The position numbers and the translations under genes were made by a program. A stretch of DNA of 64,000 nt from Streptomyces sp. SolWspMP-5a-2 (GTDB taxonomy: Bacteria > Actinomycetota > Actinomycetes > Streptomycetales > Streptomycetaceae). The stretch spans positions 62,001 to 126,000 of the forward strand of contig NZ_FMCI01000250.1 of NCBI RefSeq assembly GCF_900091845.1, in the 5' to 3' direction. The notes under the pieces were generated by a model that ran no database searches, had not been told where the DNA came from, and saw only the letters and a list, made by a program, of their open reading frames with translations. Below, one piece after another: positions 1 through 7,409 of this stretch (positions are counted from its first letter, which is position 1; every line of letters begins with the position of its first letter).

Positions 1-694
1 CGCCGACGATGGCGCCGATGAGGGCGAAGCCGAAGCTCACATGGAGGCTGGTGAAGATCCACGAGGTGGCCGAGGGGATGACGACCTGGAGCGTCACCCT
101 GCGGTCGCTCGCGCCGAGGATCCGCGCGTTGGCGACCAGGTTGCGGTCGACCTCGCGGGCGCCCTGGAAGGCGTTGAAGAACACCGGGAAGAAGACCAGG
201 ACGACGGCCGACGCCACCTTGGAGGCGGGGCCCAGGCCGAACCAGATGACGAAGATGGGCGCCAGGACGATCCGGGGGATCGAGTTGAGCACCTTGATGT
301 ATGGACCAAGGACATCGGCCAGGAAGGTGATCCGCCCCAGCGCGATACCGAAGACGACACCGGCGACCACACCGAGGACCCAGCCGAGCAGCGCCTCGTA
401 GAGCGTGTACCAGATCTGCTCGCCCAGGGAGCCGAGCGCGGTGCCGTGGGTGATCCAGGTGTAGATCTGGTCCCAGATCTTCGACGGCATGGAGAAGTTG
501 AACGTGTCGATCACGTTGGCCCGGGAGAGCACCTCCCACAGGCCGAGCACGAGGACCAGGAGCAGGGCGCGGGCGGTGCCCACGACGATCTTGCGTCTGC
601 GGGCGGCACGCGCGCGTGAGTGCGCGCGTTCGCCCTTCCCGGGTTCGGCGGCGGTCGGCGCGGCCGTGGTCTTGGGCAGCGTGTCAGGCGACAT
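1..694 (-). CDS. ABC transporter permease, NitT/TauT (SsuC/TauC-like) family, 3' end beyond window
   Basis: Membrane subunit of an ABC importer of the nitrate/sulfonate/taurine/thiamine-precursor type. Reading from the ATG at 694, about 231 residues are visible: a charged 35-residue N-terminus, a first membrane helix (ALLLVLVLGLWEVL), then several more hydrophobic segments. Near residue 200 lies an EAA-type loop (RILGASDRRVTLQVVIPSA), which docks on the ATPase. The start overlaps the end of the upstream ATPase gene by 11 bp, so the two are translationally coupled. The substrate cannot be told: the periplasmic binding protein is outside the window. The C-terminus is cut by the window edge, not broken. 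Confidence 0.9.
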   Translation of the reverse strand, partial: MSPDTLPKTTAAPTAAEPGKGERAHSRARAARRRKIVVGTARALLLVLVLGLWEVLSRANVIDTFNFSMPSKIWDQIYTWITHGTALGSLGEQIWYTLYEALLGWVLGVVAGVVFGIALGRITFLADVLGPYIKVLNSIPRIVLAPIFVIWFGLGPASKVASAVVLVFFPVFFNAFQGAREVDRNLVANARILGASDRRVTLQVVIPSATSWIFTSLHVSFGFALIGAIVG

Positions 695-1499
695 GGGCGG
701 CGCCCCTCTCACGGGTGATGCGGACCTCTTCGCCGAGGGACTCCCAGATCTCGCGGTAGATCTCGATGAACCGCGCCTCCAGGCGTACTTCCTCGACCCG
801 GCGCGGGCGGGGCAGGTCGATGTCGAAGACCTGCTTGACGGTGGCGGGCCCGGCCGTCATCACGACGACCCGGTCGGCCAGCGCGATCGACTCCTCCAGA
901 TCGTGGGTGACGAACACGACCGAGGCGCCGGTGCCCTCCCACAGCTCCAGGAGTTCGTCCGACATCAGGGCCCTGGTCTGCACGTCGAGCGCGGAGAACG
1001 GCTCGTCCATGAGCAGGATCTCGGGATCGTTGACGAAGGTCGCGGCGAGGGCGACGCGCTTGCGCTGGCCGCCGGAGAGCTGGTGCGGGTAGCGGTCCTC
1101 GAACGCCGAGAGCCCGACCCGGGACAGCCACTCGCGCGCCCGCTGCTTGGCCTCCGCCTTGGGCACGCCGCGGAACCGGGGACCGGCCATGACGTTGGAC
1201 AGGACCGTGCGCCACGGGAAGGTTGCGTCCTGCTGGAAGACGAAGCCGACCTTGTCGCCGACACCGCTCACCGGCTGCCCGGCGACCAGGACCTCGCCCT
1301 CGGTGGGCTCCTCCAGCCCGCTGACCAGGGTCAGTGTGGTCGACTTGCCGCAGCCGGTGGGGCCGACGACCGCTACGAACTCGCCGCGCCCGACGGTGAG
1401 GTCCAGGCCCCTGACGGCCGTGTGCAGGCCCCCGGACGGGGTCCTGAACGTTTTGCTCGCGCCCCGCAGCTCGATGGCGGGGCTGATGTCTGCGCTCAT
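684..1499 (-). CDS. ABC transporter ATP-binding protein, NitT/TauT (SsuB/TauB-like) family
   Basis: Cytoplasmic ATPase (271 aa) driving the permease encoded just downstream. All motifs are intact: Walker A GPTGCGKST (residues 46-54), Q-loop FQQD, signature LSGGQRKRVALA, Walker B ILLMDEPF and switch His in VTHD. The reading frame is open upstream to a GTG at 1550, but homology to the family begins only just after the ATG at 1499 (MSADISPAIEL), so I prefer that start although no strong ribosome site is visible. The gene is divergent from a response-regulator gene, which makes that regulator a candidate controller of the transporter; this is only positional inference. Confidence 0.9.
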   Translation of the reverse strand: MSADISPAIELRGASKTFRTPSGGLHTAVRGLDLTVGRGEFVAVVGPTGCGKSTTLTLVSGLEEPTEGEVLVAGQPVSGVGDKVGFVFQQDATFPWRTVLSNVMAGPRFRGVPKAEAKQRAREWLSRVGLSAFEDRYPHQLSGGQRKRVALAATFVNDPEILLMDEPFSALDVQTRALMSDELLELWEGTGASVVFVTHDLEESIALADRVVVMTAGPATVKQVFDIDLPRPRRVEEVRLEARFIEIYREIWESLGEEVRITRERGAAHVA

Positions 1500-1661
1500 G
1501 GGCCGGGACGGTAGAAGTGGCGCGTGCCACAGCATCAGCCTTGTGGGCACATGCCGTTCTTTTGCTTGCAGCAGCCTGTTGTGCTCGTTTTGCGCGCGCT
1601 ACAAACAGCGGAGCCGAAACATGGGCTTAACGCCCGCATGGCCTTGACAGAAAGAGGCCCG
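1500..1661. promoter_or_regulatory. Divergent promoter region between the ABC importer and an orphan response regulator
   Basis: This is an unusually T-rich stretch for the window, around 1556-1605. It holds two similar direct elements (TTCTTTTGCTTGCAGC and GCTCGTTTTGCGCGCG) about 30 bp apart. These are possible binding sites for the adjacent response regulator. I see no unambiguous -35/-10 pair. Confidence 0.35.
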
Positions 1662-2354
1662 ATGATTGACGTCCTGGTCGTCGACGACGATTTCCGTGTC
1701 GCCGAGATCAACGCGAGGTACGTGGGAAAGGTTCCCGGGTTCCGGGTCGCCGCCCGCGCGCACAGTGCTGCCCAGGCGCTGACCTGCGTGCAACGGGGGA
1801 CGATCGATCTCGTCCTCCTCGACCACTATCTGCCCGACCGGACGGGCCTCGAACTCGTCCACGCCATGCGGGAACAGGGGCACGGAACCGACGTCATCAT
1901 GATCACGGCGGCCGACGACGTGACGACCGTCCAGGCCGCGATGCGCCTCGGCGCCCTGCACTACCTGGTCAAGCCGTTCACCTTCGCCGCGCTGCGCACC
2001 CGCCTGGACTCGTACGCGGCCCTGCGCAGGACCGTGGAACGGGTCGGCGGCCGGGGCGTCGCGGGCCAGGAGCAGGTGGACCGCATCTTCGGCGCCCTGC
2101 GGACCACGCCGGCACCGTCCTCGCCCGGCCTGCCCAGCGGGCACTCTGAGCCGACGACGGACCTGATCTGCGCGGTCCTGCACCACGCCCCGCACCCGCT
2201 CTCGGCCCACGAGGTCGCCGCGGAGACCGGCCTCAGCCGCTCCACGGCCCAGCGCTACCTGCGCCACCTCGAACAGGCCGGACGCCTGCGGCTGTCCCTC
2301 AAGTACGGCGACACGGGCCGCCCGGAGCACCTGTACGCGTGGGTGGCCCCGTAG
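1662..2354 (+). CDS. Response regulator, CitB/DcuR type (receiver plus DNA-binding domain)
   Basis: Cytoplasmic transcription factor of a two-component system, 230 aa. The N-terminal receiver has the acidic pocket D8-D10, phosphoacceptor D54 (LVLLDHYLPD), T82 and K104 (LVKPF). After a linker, the C-terminal domain (about residues 165-225) has a helix-turn-helix of the CitB/DcuR kind (AAETGLSRSTAQRYLRHLE). The start at 1662 is chosen because AAAGAGG lies just upstream; the open frame extends further 5' but without homology. Regulators of this family usually sit beside a DcuS/CitA-type kinase and sense carboxylates; here no kinase gene is adjacent, so the partner is unknown. Confidence 0.88.
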   Translation: MIDVLVVDDDFRVAEINARYVGKVPGFRVAARAHSAAQALTCVQRGTIDLVLLDHYLPDRTGLELVHAMREQGHGTDVIMITAADDVTTVQAAMRLGALHYLVKPFTFAALRTRLDSYAALRRTVERVGGRGVAGQEQVDRIFGALRTTPAPSSPGLPSGHSEPTTDLICAVLHHAPHPLSAHEVAAETGLSRSTAQRYLRHLEQAGRLRLSLKYGDTGRPEHLYAWVAP

Positions 2355-2371
2355 TCCACGGAGCCACCCAC
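2339..2371 (+). terminator. Possible hairpin terminator overlapping the response regulator stop
   Basis: GTGGGTGGC (2339-2347) can pair with GCCACCCAC (2363-2371), giving a 9-bp stem and a 15-nt loop that contains the stop codon. It lies between converging genes. There is no U-tract, which is common in Streptomyces. Confidence 0.4.
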
Positions 2372-2473
2372 GAAAGGCACGAGAGGAAGCCGCCGGGCAG
2401 ACGACTCGACGTCACGCCCATGCCCATGCCCGGCGTCGGGCGGTCGTTGACGGGCCCGGCGGCCTCGGCGCCG

Positions 2474-4066
2474 TCAGACGGCTCCCGCTCCGGTCAGCGA
2501 GCGCACCTCGGTCTCCGCGTGCTTTGCCTCGTCGGGGGCGTCGGAAGAGGTGACGGTGCCGAGCCAGCCCGCGAGGAAGCCCAGCGGGATGGAGACCAGA
2601 CCGGGGTTCTGGAGCGGGAAGTACTGGAAGTCCAGCCCGGGGAAGAGTGATTCGGGGCTGCCGGAGACGACCGGCGACAGCACCACGAGCACCAGCGCCG
2701 GAACCAGCCCGCCGTATACGGCCCAGACCGCTCCCCTGGTGGTGAACCCGCGCCAGAACAGCGAGTAGAGCAGCACCGGCAGGTTCGCGGAGGCGGCGAC
2801 CGCGAAGGCCAGGCCGACCAGGAAGGCGACGTTGAGGTCGCGTGCGAGCAGCCCGAGCGCGATGGCGACCAGGCCGACACCGACCGCGGCGACCCGCGCG
2901 ACGGCGACCTCACTGCGCTGCTTTCCGGTGCGCCGCCGCAGCGACGCGTACAGGTCGTGCGCGACGGAGGCCGAGGAGGCGAGGGTGATACCGGCCACCA
3001 CCGCGAGGATCGTCGCGAACGCCACCGCCGCGACGACCGCGAACAGCACCGTGCCGCCCGTGGAGTCGGGGCCGCCCCCGAGGTCGAGCGCCAGCAGCGG
3101 CACCGCGGTGTTCCCGGCCGCGTTGGACGCGCGCACCGCCTCGGGACCCACGATCGCCGCCGCGCCGAAGCCGACCACGATCGTCATCAGGTAGAAGCCG
3201 CCGATGAGCCCGATCGACCAGAGCACCGAGCGGCGCGCGGCGCGTGCGGTCGGCACGGTGTAGAAGCGGGACAGGATGTGCGGCAGACCCGCCGTGCCGA
3301 GCACCAGCGCGAGCCCCAGGCTGATGAAGTCGAGGCGGGCCGTCCAGTCCCCGCCGTACTTCAGGCCGGGCACCAGGAAGGCGTCCCCGTGCCCGCTGCG
3401 CGCGGCGGCCGTGAACAGCATCCGCCCGAAGTCGCCGTCGAAGCGCACCAGGACGAGCGCGCTGAGCGCGACCGTGCCGCCGAGCAGCAGGACCGCCTTC
3501 ACGATCTGGATCCAGGTGGTGGCCCGCATGCCGCCCAGCGACACGTAGATCACCATGAGCGCCCCGACCCCGACGACCGTCCAGTCCCGCGCGGCACCGC
3601 TGGTGCCGCCCAGCAGCAGCGCGACCAGGCTGCCCGCGCCCACCATCTGCGCCACCAGGTAGAGAACGGACACGGTGACCGACGAGGTTCCCGCCGCGAT
3701 CCGCACCGGCCGCTCGCTCATCCGGGCCGCGACCACGTCGGCGAGGGTGAACCGGCCGCAGTTGCGCACCAGTTCCGCGACGAGGAAGAGCACAACCAGC
3801 CACGCCACCAGGAACCCGACCGCGTAGAGCAGGCCGTCGTACCCGAAGAGGGCGATGAGCCCGGAGATGCCGAGGAACGACGCGGCGGAGACGTAGTCGC
3901 CCGCGATGGCAAAACCGTTCTCCATGGGCGAGAAGAGACGCCCGCCCGCGTAGAACTCCTCGGCCGAGCCGTGCCGTTTGCGACTGACCCAGGTCGTGAT
4001 GCCGAGCGTGACGGCGACGAAGGCGCTGAACAGCACCAGGGCCAGCGTCTGGTGGTGACCCGTCAT
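2474..4066 (-). CDS. Sodium:solute symporter (SSS family, ActP-like)
   Basis: Cytoplasmic-membrane secondary transporter, 530 aa, probably Na+-coupled uptake of acetate or another short carboxylate. From the ATG at 4066 (MTGHHQTLALVLF) there are about 13 hydrophobic helices. The family region near residues 30-60 (EEFYAGGRLFSPMENGFAIA then GDYVSAASFLG) is typical of the ActP group. The start overlaps the stop of the upstream DUF485 gene by one base (TGATG), indicating translational coupling; DUF485-SSS pairs are the usual arrangement for acetate permeases (YjcH-ActP). The frame stays open far upstream, but only this start follows the upstream stop. The substrate is inferred from the family. 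Confidence 0.9.
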   Translation of the reverse strand: MTGHHQTLALVLFSAFVAVTLGITTWVSRKRHGSAEEFYAGGRLFSPMENGFAIAGDYVSAASFLGISGLIALFGYDGLLYAVGFLVAWLVVLFLVAELVRNCGRFTLADVVAARMSERPVRIAAGTSSVTVSVLYLVAQMVGAGSLVALLLGGTSGAARDWTVVGVGALMVIYVSLGGMRATTWIQIVKAVLLLGGTVALSALVLVRFDGDFGRMLFTAAARSGHGDAFLVPGLKYGGDWTARLDFISLGLALVLGTAGLPHILSRFYTVPTARAARRSVLWSIGLIGGFYLMTIVVGFGAAAIVGPEAVRASNAAGNTAVPLLALDLGGGPDSTGGTVLFAVVAAVAFATILAVVAGITLASSASVAHDLYASLRRRTGKQRSEVAVARVAAVGVGLVAIALGLLARDLNVAFLVGLAFAVAASANLPVLLYSLFWRGFTTRGAVWAVYGGLVPALVLVVLSPVVSGSPESLFPGLDFQYFPLQNPGLVSIPLGFLAGWLGTVTSSDAPDEAKHAETEVRSLTGAGAV

Positions 4067-4638
4067 CAGGCACCGCCCCGCAGGCCGCGCGTCAATTCCT
4101 GTGTGTCCCAGCGTAGTTCGAGCGCGGCCCGGTCCCGCCGCAGCCGCGCGTGCCGCGCGTACGCCCACGCGAGCACGAAGGTGCTGAAGAACTGCCCGAG
4201 GCCCGCCACCATCGCCACGTTCACCGAACCCACCACGCGCACGGCCATCAGACCGGGCGCGGTCGTCGCCGCCACCACGTACGCCACGTACCAGGAGAAG
4301 AAGATCGCGCAGGCCGGAACCACGAACCTCCGGTATCTGCTGCGGACTTCGCGGAACGCCTCGCTGCGCTGCACCTCGAGATAGATGTCGGCCGCGGCGG
4401 CCGCCTGCTCGGCGGGCGTCGGACGCGGTGGCACGACCTCGGGTGTGGGCAGCGGCGCGGGACCGCCTGTTCCAGCCAACTCGCCCCAACCGGAGGCGAG
4501 TGCGTCGTACCAGGGGTCGCCGTAACCGGCTCCCTCGGTCTCGATGGGGCCGCGCTGGCGGCCCACCTGCTGCTGGGCCGGACTCGCCGAACTCTCGGTG
4601 CTCCCGCCTCCGCGGGAGCGACCGTTACGTGACTGCAT
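4066..4638 (-). CDS. DUF485 membrane protein (YjcH-like), partner of the symporter
   Basis: Small membrane protein of about 190 aa. The N-terminal ~90 residues are low-complexity (Ser, Gly, Pro rich). The DUF485 core follows: a conserved amphipathic stretch (YLEVQRSEAFREVRSRYRRF) leading into two membrane helices (VVPACAIFFSWYVAYVVAAT and VGSVNVAMVAGLGQFFSTFV). Proteins of this family are encoded immediately before SSS-type acetate symporters; a role in folding or activity is assumed but not established. The start is uncertain: ATG 4638, ATG 4677 and GTG 4695 are all in frame and none has a strong ribosome site. Confidence 0.85.
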   Translation of the reverse strand: MQSRNGRSRGGGSTESSASPAQQQVGRQRGPIETEGAGYGDPWYDALASGWGELAGTGGPAPLPTPEVVPPRPTPAEQAAAAADIYLEVQRSEAFREVRSRYRRFVVPACAIFFSWYVAYVVAATTAPGLMAVRVVGSVNVAMVAGLGQFFSTFVLAWAYARHARLRRDRAALELRWDTQELTRGLRGGA

Positions 4639-4708
4639 ACCCCAAGGATGGACAGAACGGGAAGATCCCCGACACATCTTCCCGGGCTTCTTCACCCCAT
4701 CAGGTGAC

Positions 4709-5392
4709 TCAATTCACTGGTGGGCGGGCGAGTCGCTTCGCGTACGCGTAACGCACCGCCTGCGCACGGTCTTTGAGCCCCGTCTTCGCGAACAGGTTGT
4801 TGATGTGGGTCTTCACCGTCGCCGTGGAGACGTTCAGTGCGCGCGCGATCTCCTGGTTGCTGAGGCCCTCCGCGATCAGCACCAGCACCTCCACCTCACG
4901 GGTGGTCAGCCCGTCGGGCGCCTCGGGAACCTCCGTCACCGCGGGCGCCTGCGGCTCGGACAGCCGCTCCAGCAGGCGGCGTTGGATGCTCGGCGACAGT
5001 CCGGCGTCCCCGGAGAGCACGCTGCGCACGGCCCGCACGATCTCGTCGCCGCCCGCGTCCTTGGTCAGATACCCGCGGGCGCCCGCACGCAGCGCCGGGA
5101 ACAGCGAGTCGTCGTCCCCGAACGTGGTGAGCACCACGACCTGCGTCCCGGGGTGTTCCGCGCGGATGCGCCTGGTCGCCTCGACCCCGTCGCAGCGGGG
5201 CATGCGCAGGTCCATCAGCACGACGTCCGGGGCCAGTTCGCCGACCAGCCGCACGGCCTCGATGCCGTCGCCCGCCGCGCCCACGACCTCGATGCCGGGC
5301 AACAGCCCCAGCAGCATCACGATGCCCTCACGGACGACGGTCTGGTCGTCCGCGACCACCACCCGGGCCGGCTTCTCCGAGGCTTCCGTCAT
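4709..5392 (-). CDS. LuxR/NarL-family response regulator
   Basis: DNA-binding response regulator of 227 aa. The receiver domain has D15/D16, phosphoacceptor D61 (DVVLMDLRMP) and the conserved Lys in YLTKDAGG. The C-terminal LuxR helix-turn-helix covers about residues 160-225 (LTTREVEVLVLIAEGLSNQE, then STATVKTHINNLFAKTGLKD). Its ATG overlaps the stop of the upstream kinase gene by 4 bp (ATGA), so the pair is co-translated and they are cognate partners. Together with the DUF1453 membrane gene they form a three-gene operon. Target genes cannot be read from the sequence. Confidence 0.93.
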   Translation of the reverse strand: MTEASEKPARVVVADDQTVVREGIVMLLGLLPGIEVVGAAGDGIEAVRLVGELAPDVVLMDLRMPRCDGVEATRRIRAEHPGTQVVVLTTFGDDDSLFPALRAGARGYLTKDAGGDEIVRAVRSVLSGDAGLSPSIQRRLLERLSEPQAPAVTEVPEAPDGLTTREVEVLVLIAEGLSNQEIARALNVSTATVKTHINNLFAKTGLKDRAQAVRYAYAKRLARPPVN

Positions 5393-6540
5393 GCGGGCAC
5401 CCTCAGCGTCACCACGAACCCCTCCTCACCCGGTCCGGCCTCCAGCGAGCCGCCCAGCAACTCGGCACGCTCGCGCATGCCCAGCAGACCGTACCCGGCT
5501 CCCGCGCCCGCCAGTTCGCCCGGCGGCCCGCCCGAATCCCGCACGTCCAGGGTGACCTGGTGCTCCCCGTAGTCCAGCCGCAGCCGCACCGCGGCCCCCG
5601 GCGCGTGCTTGCGGACGTTCGTCAGCGCCTCCTGGGCGACCCTGCGGACGGCCTGCGACGCCTCCGCCGTCAGCGGTCGGCGTTCACCCGTTACGGCGAC
5701 CTCCGCGGCGGCGGCCGTCCCGACCAGGCGGGTGAGGAACTCCTCCAGCGGGGTCAGTTCGCCCCGCAGCGCGGAGAGCGCCTGCCGCGTCTCCTCCAGG
5801 CCGTCCCGGGCCATGCCGCGCGCCGCCACGACACGGTCGAGGATCTGCTCCCGCTCGGCCCCGCGTTCGATGAGCAGCCGGGCCGCCTCCAGGTGCACGA
5901 GCTGCGCCGAGAGGCTGTGGGCGAGGACGTCGTGGATCTCCCGGGCGATCCTGGCCCGCTCGGCGAGCGCGGCCGACTCCGCCTCCGCCGTCCGCGCGGC
6001 CCGCTCCTGGGCGAGCAGCCGCTGGGCACCGCCCCTGGCCTCGGCGTCCAGCCGCAGGGTGTACCCACCGAGGACGAGCGCCACGCCGGTGATGACGGTC
6101 GTCAACGGGCTGTCGTTGTTGACCGCGGCATAGAGACCGAGCGCCGGCGCGACGACGGGGAGCGCGGCGGCCAGCGGCAGCCGTTCGAGGGAGATGACCA
6201 CGCAGCCGCACCAGGCGACCAGGGCCAGCAGCCGGAATCCGGCGCTCTGGGCGGGGACGGCCACGGCAACGAGGAGCAGGACGGTCGCCAGGGACGGCCA
6301 CAGCCGGTGCTGGAGCGTGGTCCGGAAGAAGGACCAGCCGAGCGCCGCCGCCACAAGGACCACGCCGACGCCGACGAGGGTGTTCCAGCCGTGGGCCCGG
6401 CTGGAACTGAAGATCCCTCCAAGCAGCATGCCGAGGACCAGGAGGCGCACCACCCAGGCGAGCAGCCGCCGGGGCGGGGTGATCCCCGCCCGCCCGAGCG
6501 CCTCGTGCGAGGGCCAGCGCGTCCACGCGTTGCTCGTCAC
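5389..6540 (-). CDS. Two-component sensor histidine kinase, HisKA_3 (NarL-partner) type
   Basis: Membrane kinase of 383 aa. Residues 25-160 contain about five or six hydrophobic helices and no large extracellular loop, so it probably senses within or at the membrane. The dimerisation/phosphoacceptor box follows (AREIHDVLAHSLS, H203), then the HATPase_c domain with N box EALTNVRKHAPG and G box GYGLLGMRERAE. The GTG start at 6540 is preceded by GGAAGGAG and overlaps the stop of the DUF1453 gene (GTGA). Its stop overlaps the regulator's start. The signal is unknown. Confidence 0.93.
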   Translation of the reverse strand: MTSNAWTRWPSHEALGRAGITPPRRLLAWVVRLLVLGMLLGGIFSSSRAHGWNTLVGVGVVLVAAALGWSFFRTTLQHRLWPSLATVLLLVAVAVPAQSAGFRLLALVAWCGCVVISLERLPLAAALPVVAPALGLYAAVNNDSPLTTVITGVALVLGGYTLRLDAEARGGAQRLLAQERAARTAEAESAALAERARIAREIHDVLAHSLSAQLVHLEAARLLIERGAEREQILDRVVAARGMARDGLEETRQALSALRGELTPLEEFLTRLVGTAAAAEVAVTGERRPLTAEASQAVRRVAQEALTNVRKHAPGAAVRLRLDYGEHQVTLDVRDSGGPPGELAGAGAGYGLLGMRERAELLGGSLEAGPGEEGFVVTLRVPA

Positions 6541-7061
6541 ACACGCTCCTTCCGGGCAGAGCGGGCCATGCGGTCACCGTACGCCGGGCCGGTGGCGGTC
6601 GCCGGGGTGAGGGACTGGGCGCGCCAGTAGAGGATTCCGGAGCGGACCAGCAGGGTCACGGCGAGGGCGGCGAGCAGGGCCGAGCCGTGCTGGTGCACGC
6701 CCAGGGCCGCGCCGAGGGCGTAGAGGCCGACGCGCACGGCGATGCCGACGACCCAGACGACCGCGCTGGTCCTGGTGCTCTTGCTCCACACCGTGCCGTC
6801 GGACTCGGTCCATATGCGGGTGGTCCAGGCCCAGCCCGCTCCCATGGCGAGGCCCACCAGCAGTTCCACGACGAGGAGGGTCACGGAGGTCGTGGGGTGG
6901 TGGCTGTCGACGAGGCCGGGTTCGCGCAGCGCCACGAAACCGAGCACGGCGGGCAGGAGCCACCAGCGCCGTCCGGTGCCGATCTGCTGGGCGCGGAACT
7001 GCCGCACGATCACCAGGACGACGACGGCCGCTATCACGAGCGCGTTGACAAGGCCGGACAT
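6537..7061 (-). CDS. DUF1453 (CcdC-like) integral membrane protein
   Basis: Membrane protein of 174 aa with four clear hydrophobic helices (about residues 5-20, 33-45, 60-80 and 95-145). It has the DUF1453 pattern, including RRWWLLPAVLG after the first helix and the paired Trp region VGLAMGAGWAWTTRIWTE. Function is unknown for the family. Translational coupling to the kinase gene (4-bp overlap) suggests it modulates or senses for that kinase; this is inference. It is the first gene of the operon. Confidence 0.8.
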   Translation of the reverse strand: MSGLVNALVIAAVVVLVIVRQFRAQQIGTGRRWWLLPAVLGFVALREPGLVDSHHPTTSVTLLVVELLVGLAMGAGWAWTTRIWTESDGTVWSKSTRTSAVVWVVGIAVRVGLYALGAALGVHQHGSALLAALAVTLLVRSGILYWRAQSLTPATATGPAYGDRMARSARKERV

Positions 7062-7220
7062 CAGAGCCTCCGTGAGCGAGACGGGGTATCGGCCGCGGTT
7101 GCCGCCGACACCCCAGACGCTACGGAAATTCGCTGGTCAGCAGATCGGAGCGGGGGTGGATCACGGGTGGAATCTCCCGGCTCGTGATCTCCACCCCGGG
7201 GTGGAGGCGGAGCACGAAAA

Positions 7221-7247
7221 CGGGGCGGGACCTGGTGTCCCGCCCCG
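7221..7247 (-). terminator. GC-rich hairpin in the operon leader (terminator or attenuator)
   Basis: CGGGGCGGGA (7221-7230) pairs perfectly with TCCCGCCCCG (7238-7247) around a 7-nt loop. It lies about 110 bp past the parE terminator and 160 bp before the DUF1453 start. It could be a second terminator, an attenuator, or the end of a small RNA. Confidence 0.55.
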
Positions 7248-7359
7248 CTCCCGCACGCCATGAGCCCTGTGCCGTGTGTCTGTGCCGTGTGCCCGGCGTC
7301 GTCCGCGGTCACCCGGCCTCACCGGCGCGCGCCCGGCCTGGGGACTGTCACATTGCCTC

Positions 7360-7400
7360 GGCGCCCGCCGTCCCCGGTCGGACCGGGGACGGCGGGCGCC
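7360..7400 (-). terminator. Strong hairpin terminator of the parE/gyrB-type gene
   Basis: Two 20-bp arms (7360-7379 and 7381-7400) are perfect inverted copies around a single central G, starting 10 bp after the stop codon. Such long GC hairpins without a U-tract are typical Streptomyces terminators. Confidence 0.85.
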
Positions 7401-7409
7401 GCGTGACGC

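Larger units (their letters stand above)
7062..7409. other. Intergenic region: operon leader with several dyads
   Basis: No protein gene seen. It holds the parE terminator (7360-7400) and then, upstream of the DUF1453-kinase-regulator operon, two further dyads: a hairpin at 7221-7247 and a nested dyad around 7155-7206, including the perfect palindrome CTCCACCCCGGGGTGGAG. These lie on the path from the presumed operon promoter to its first start codon, or after a short unannotated RNA. Confidence 0.6.
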
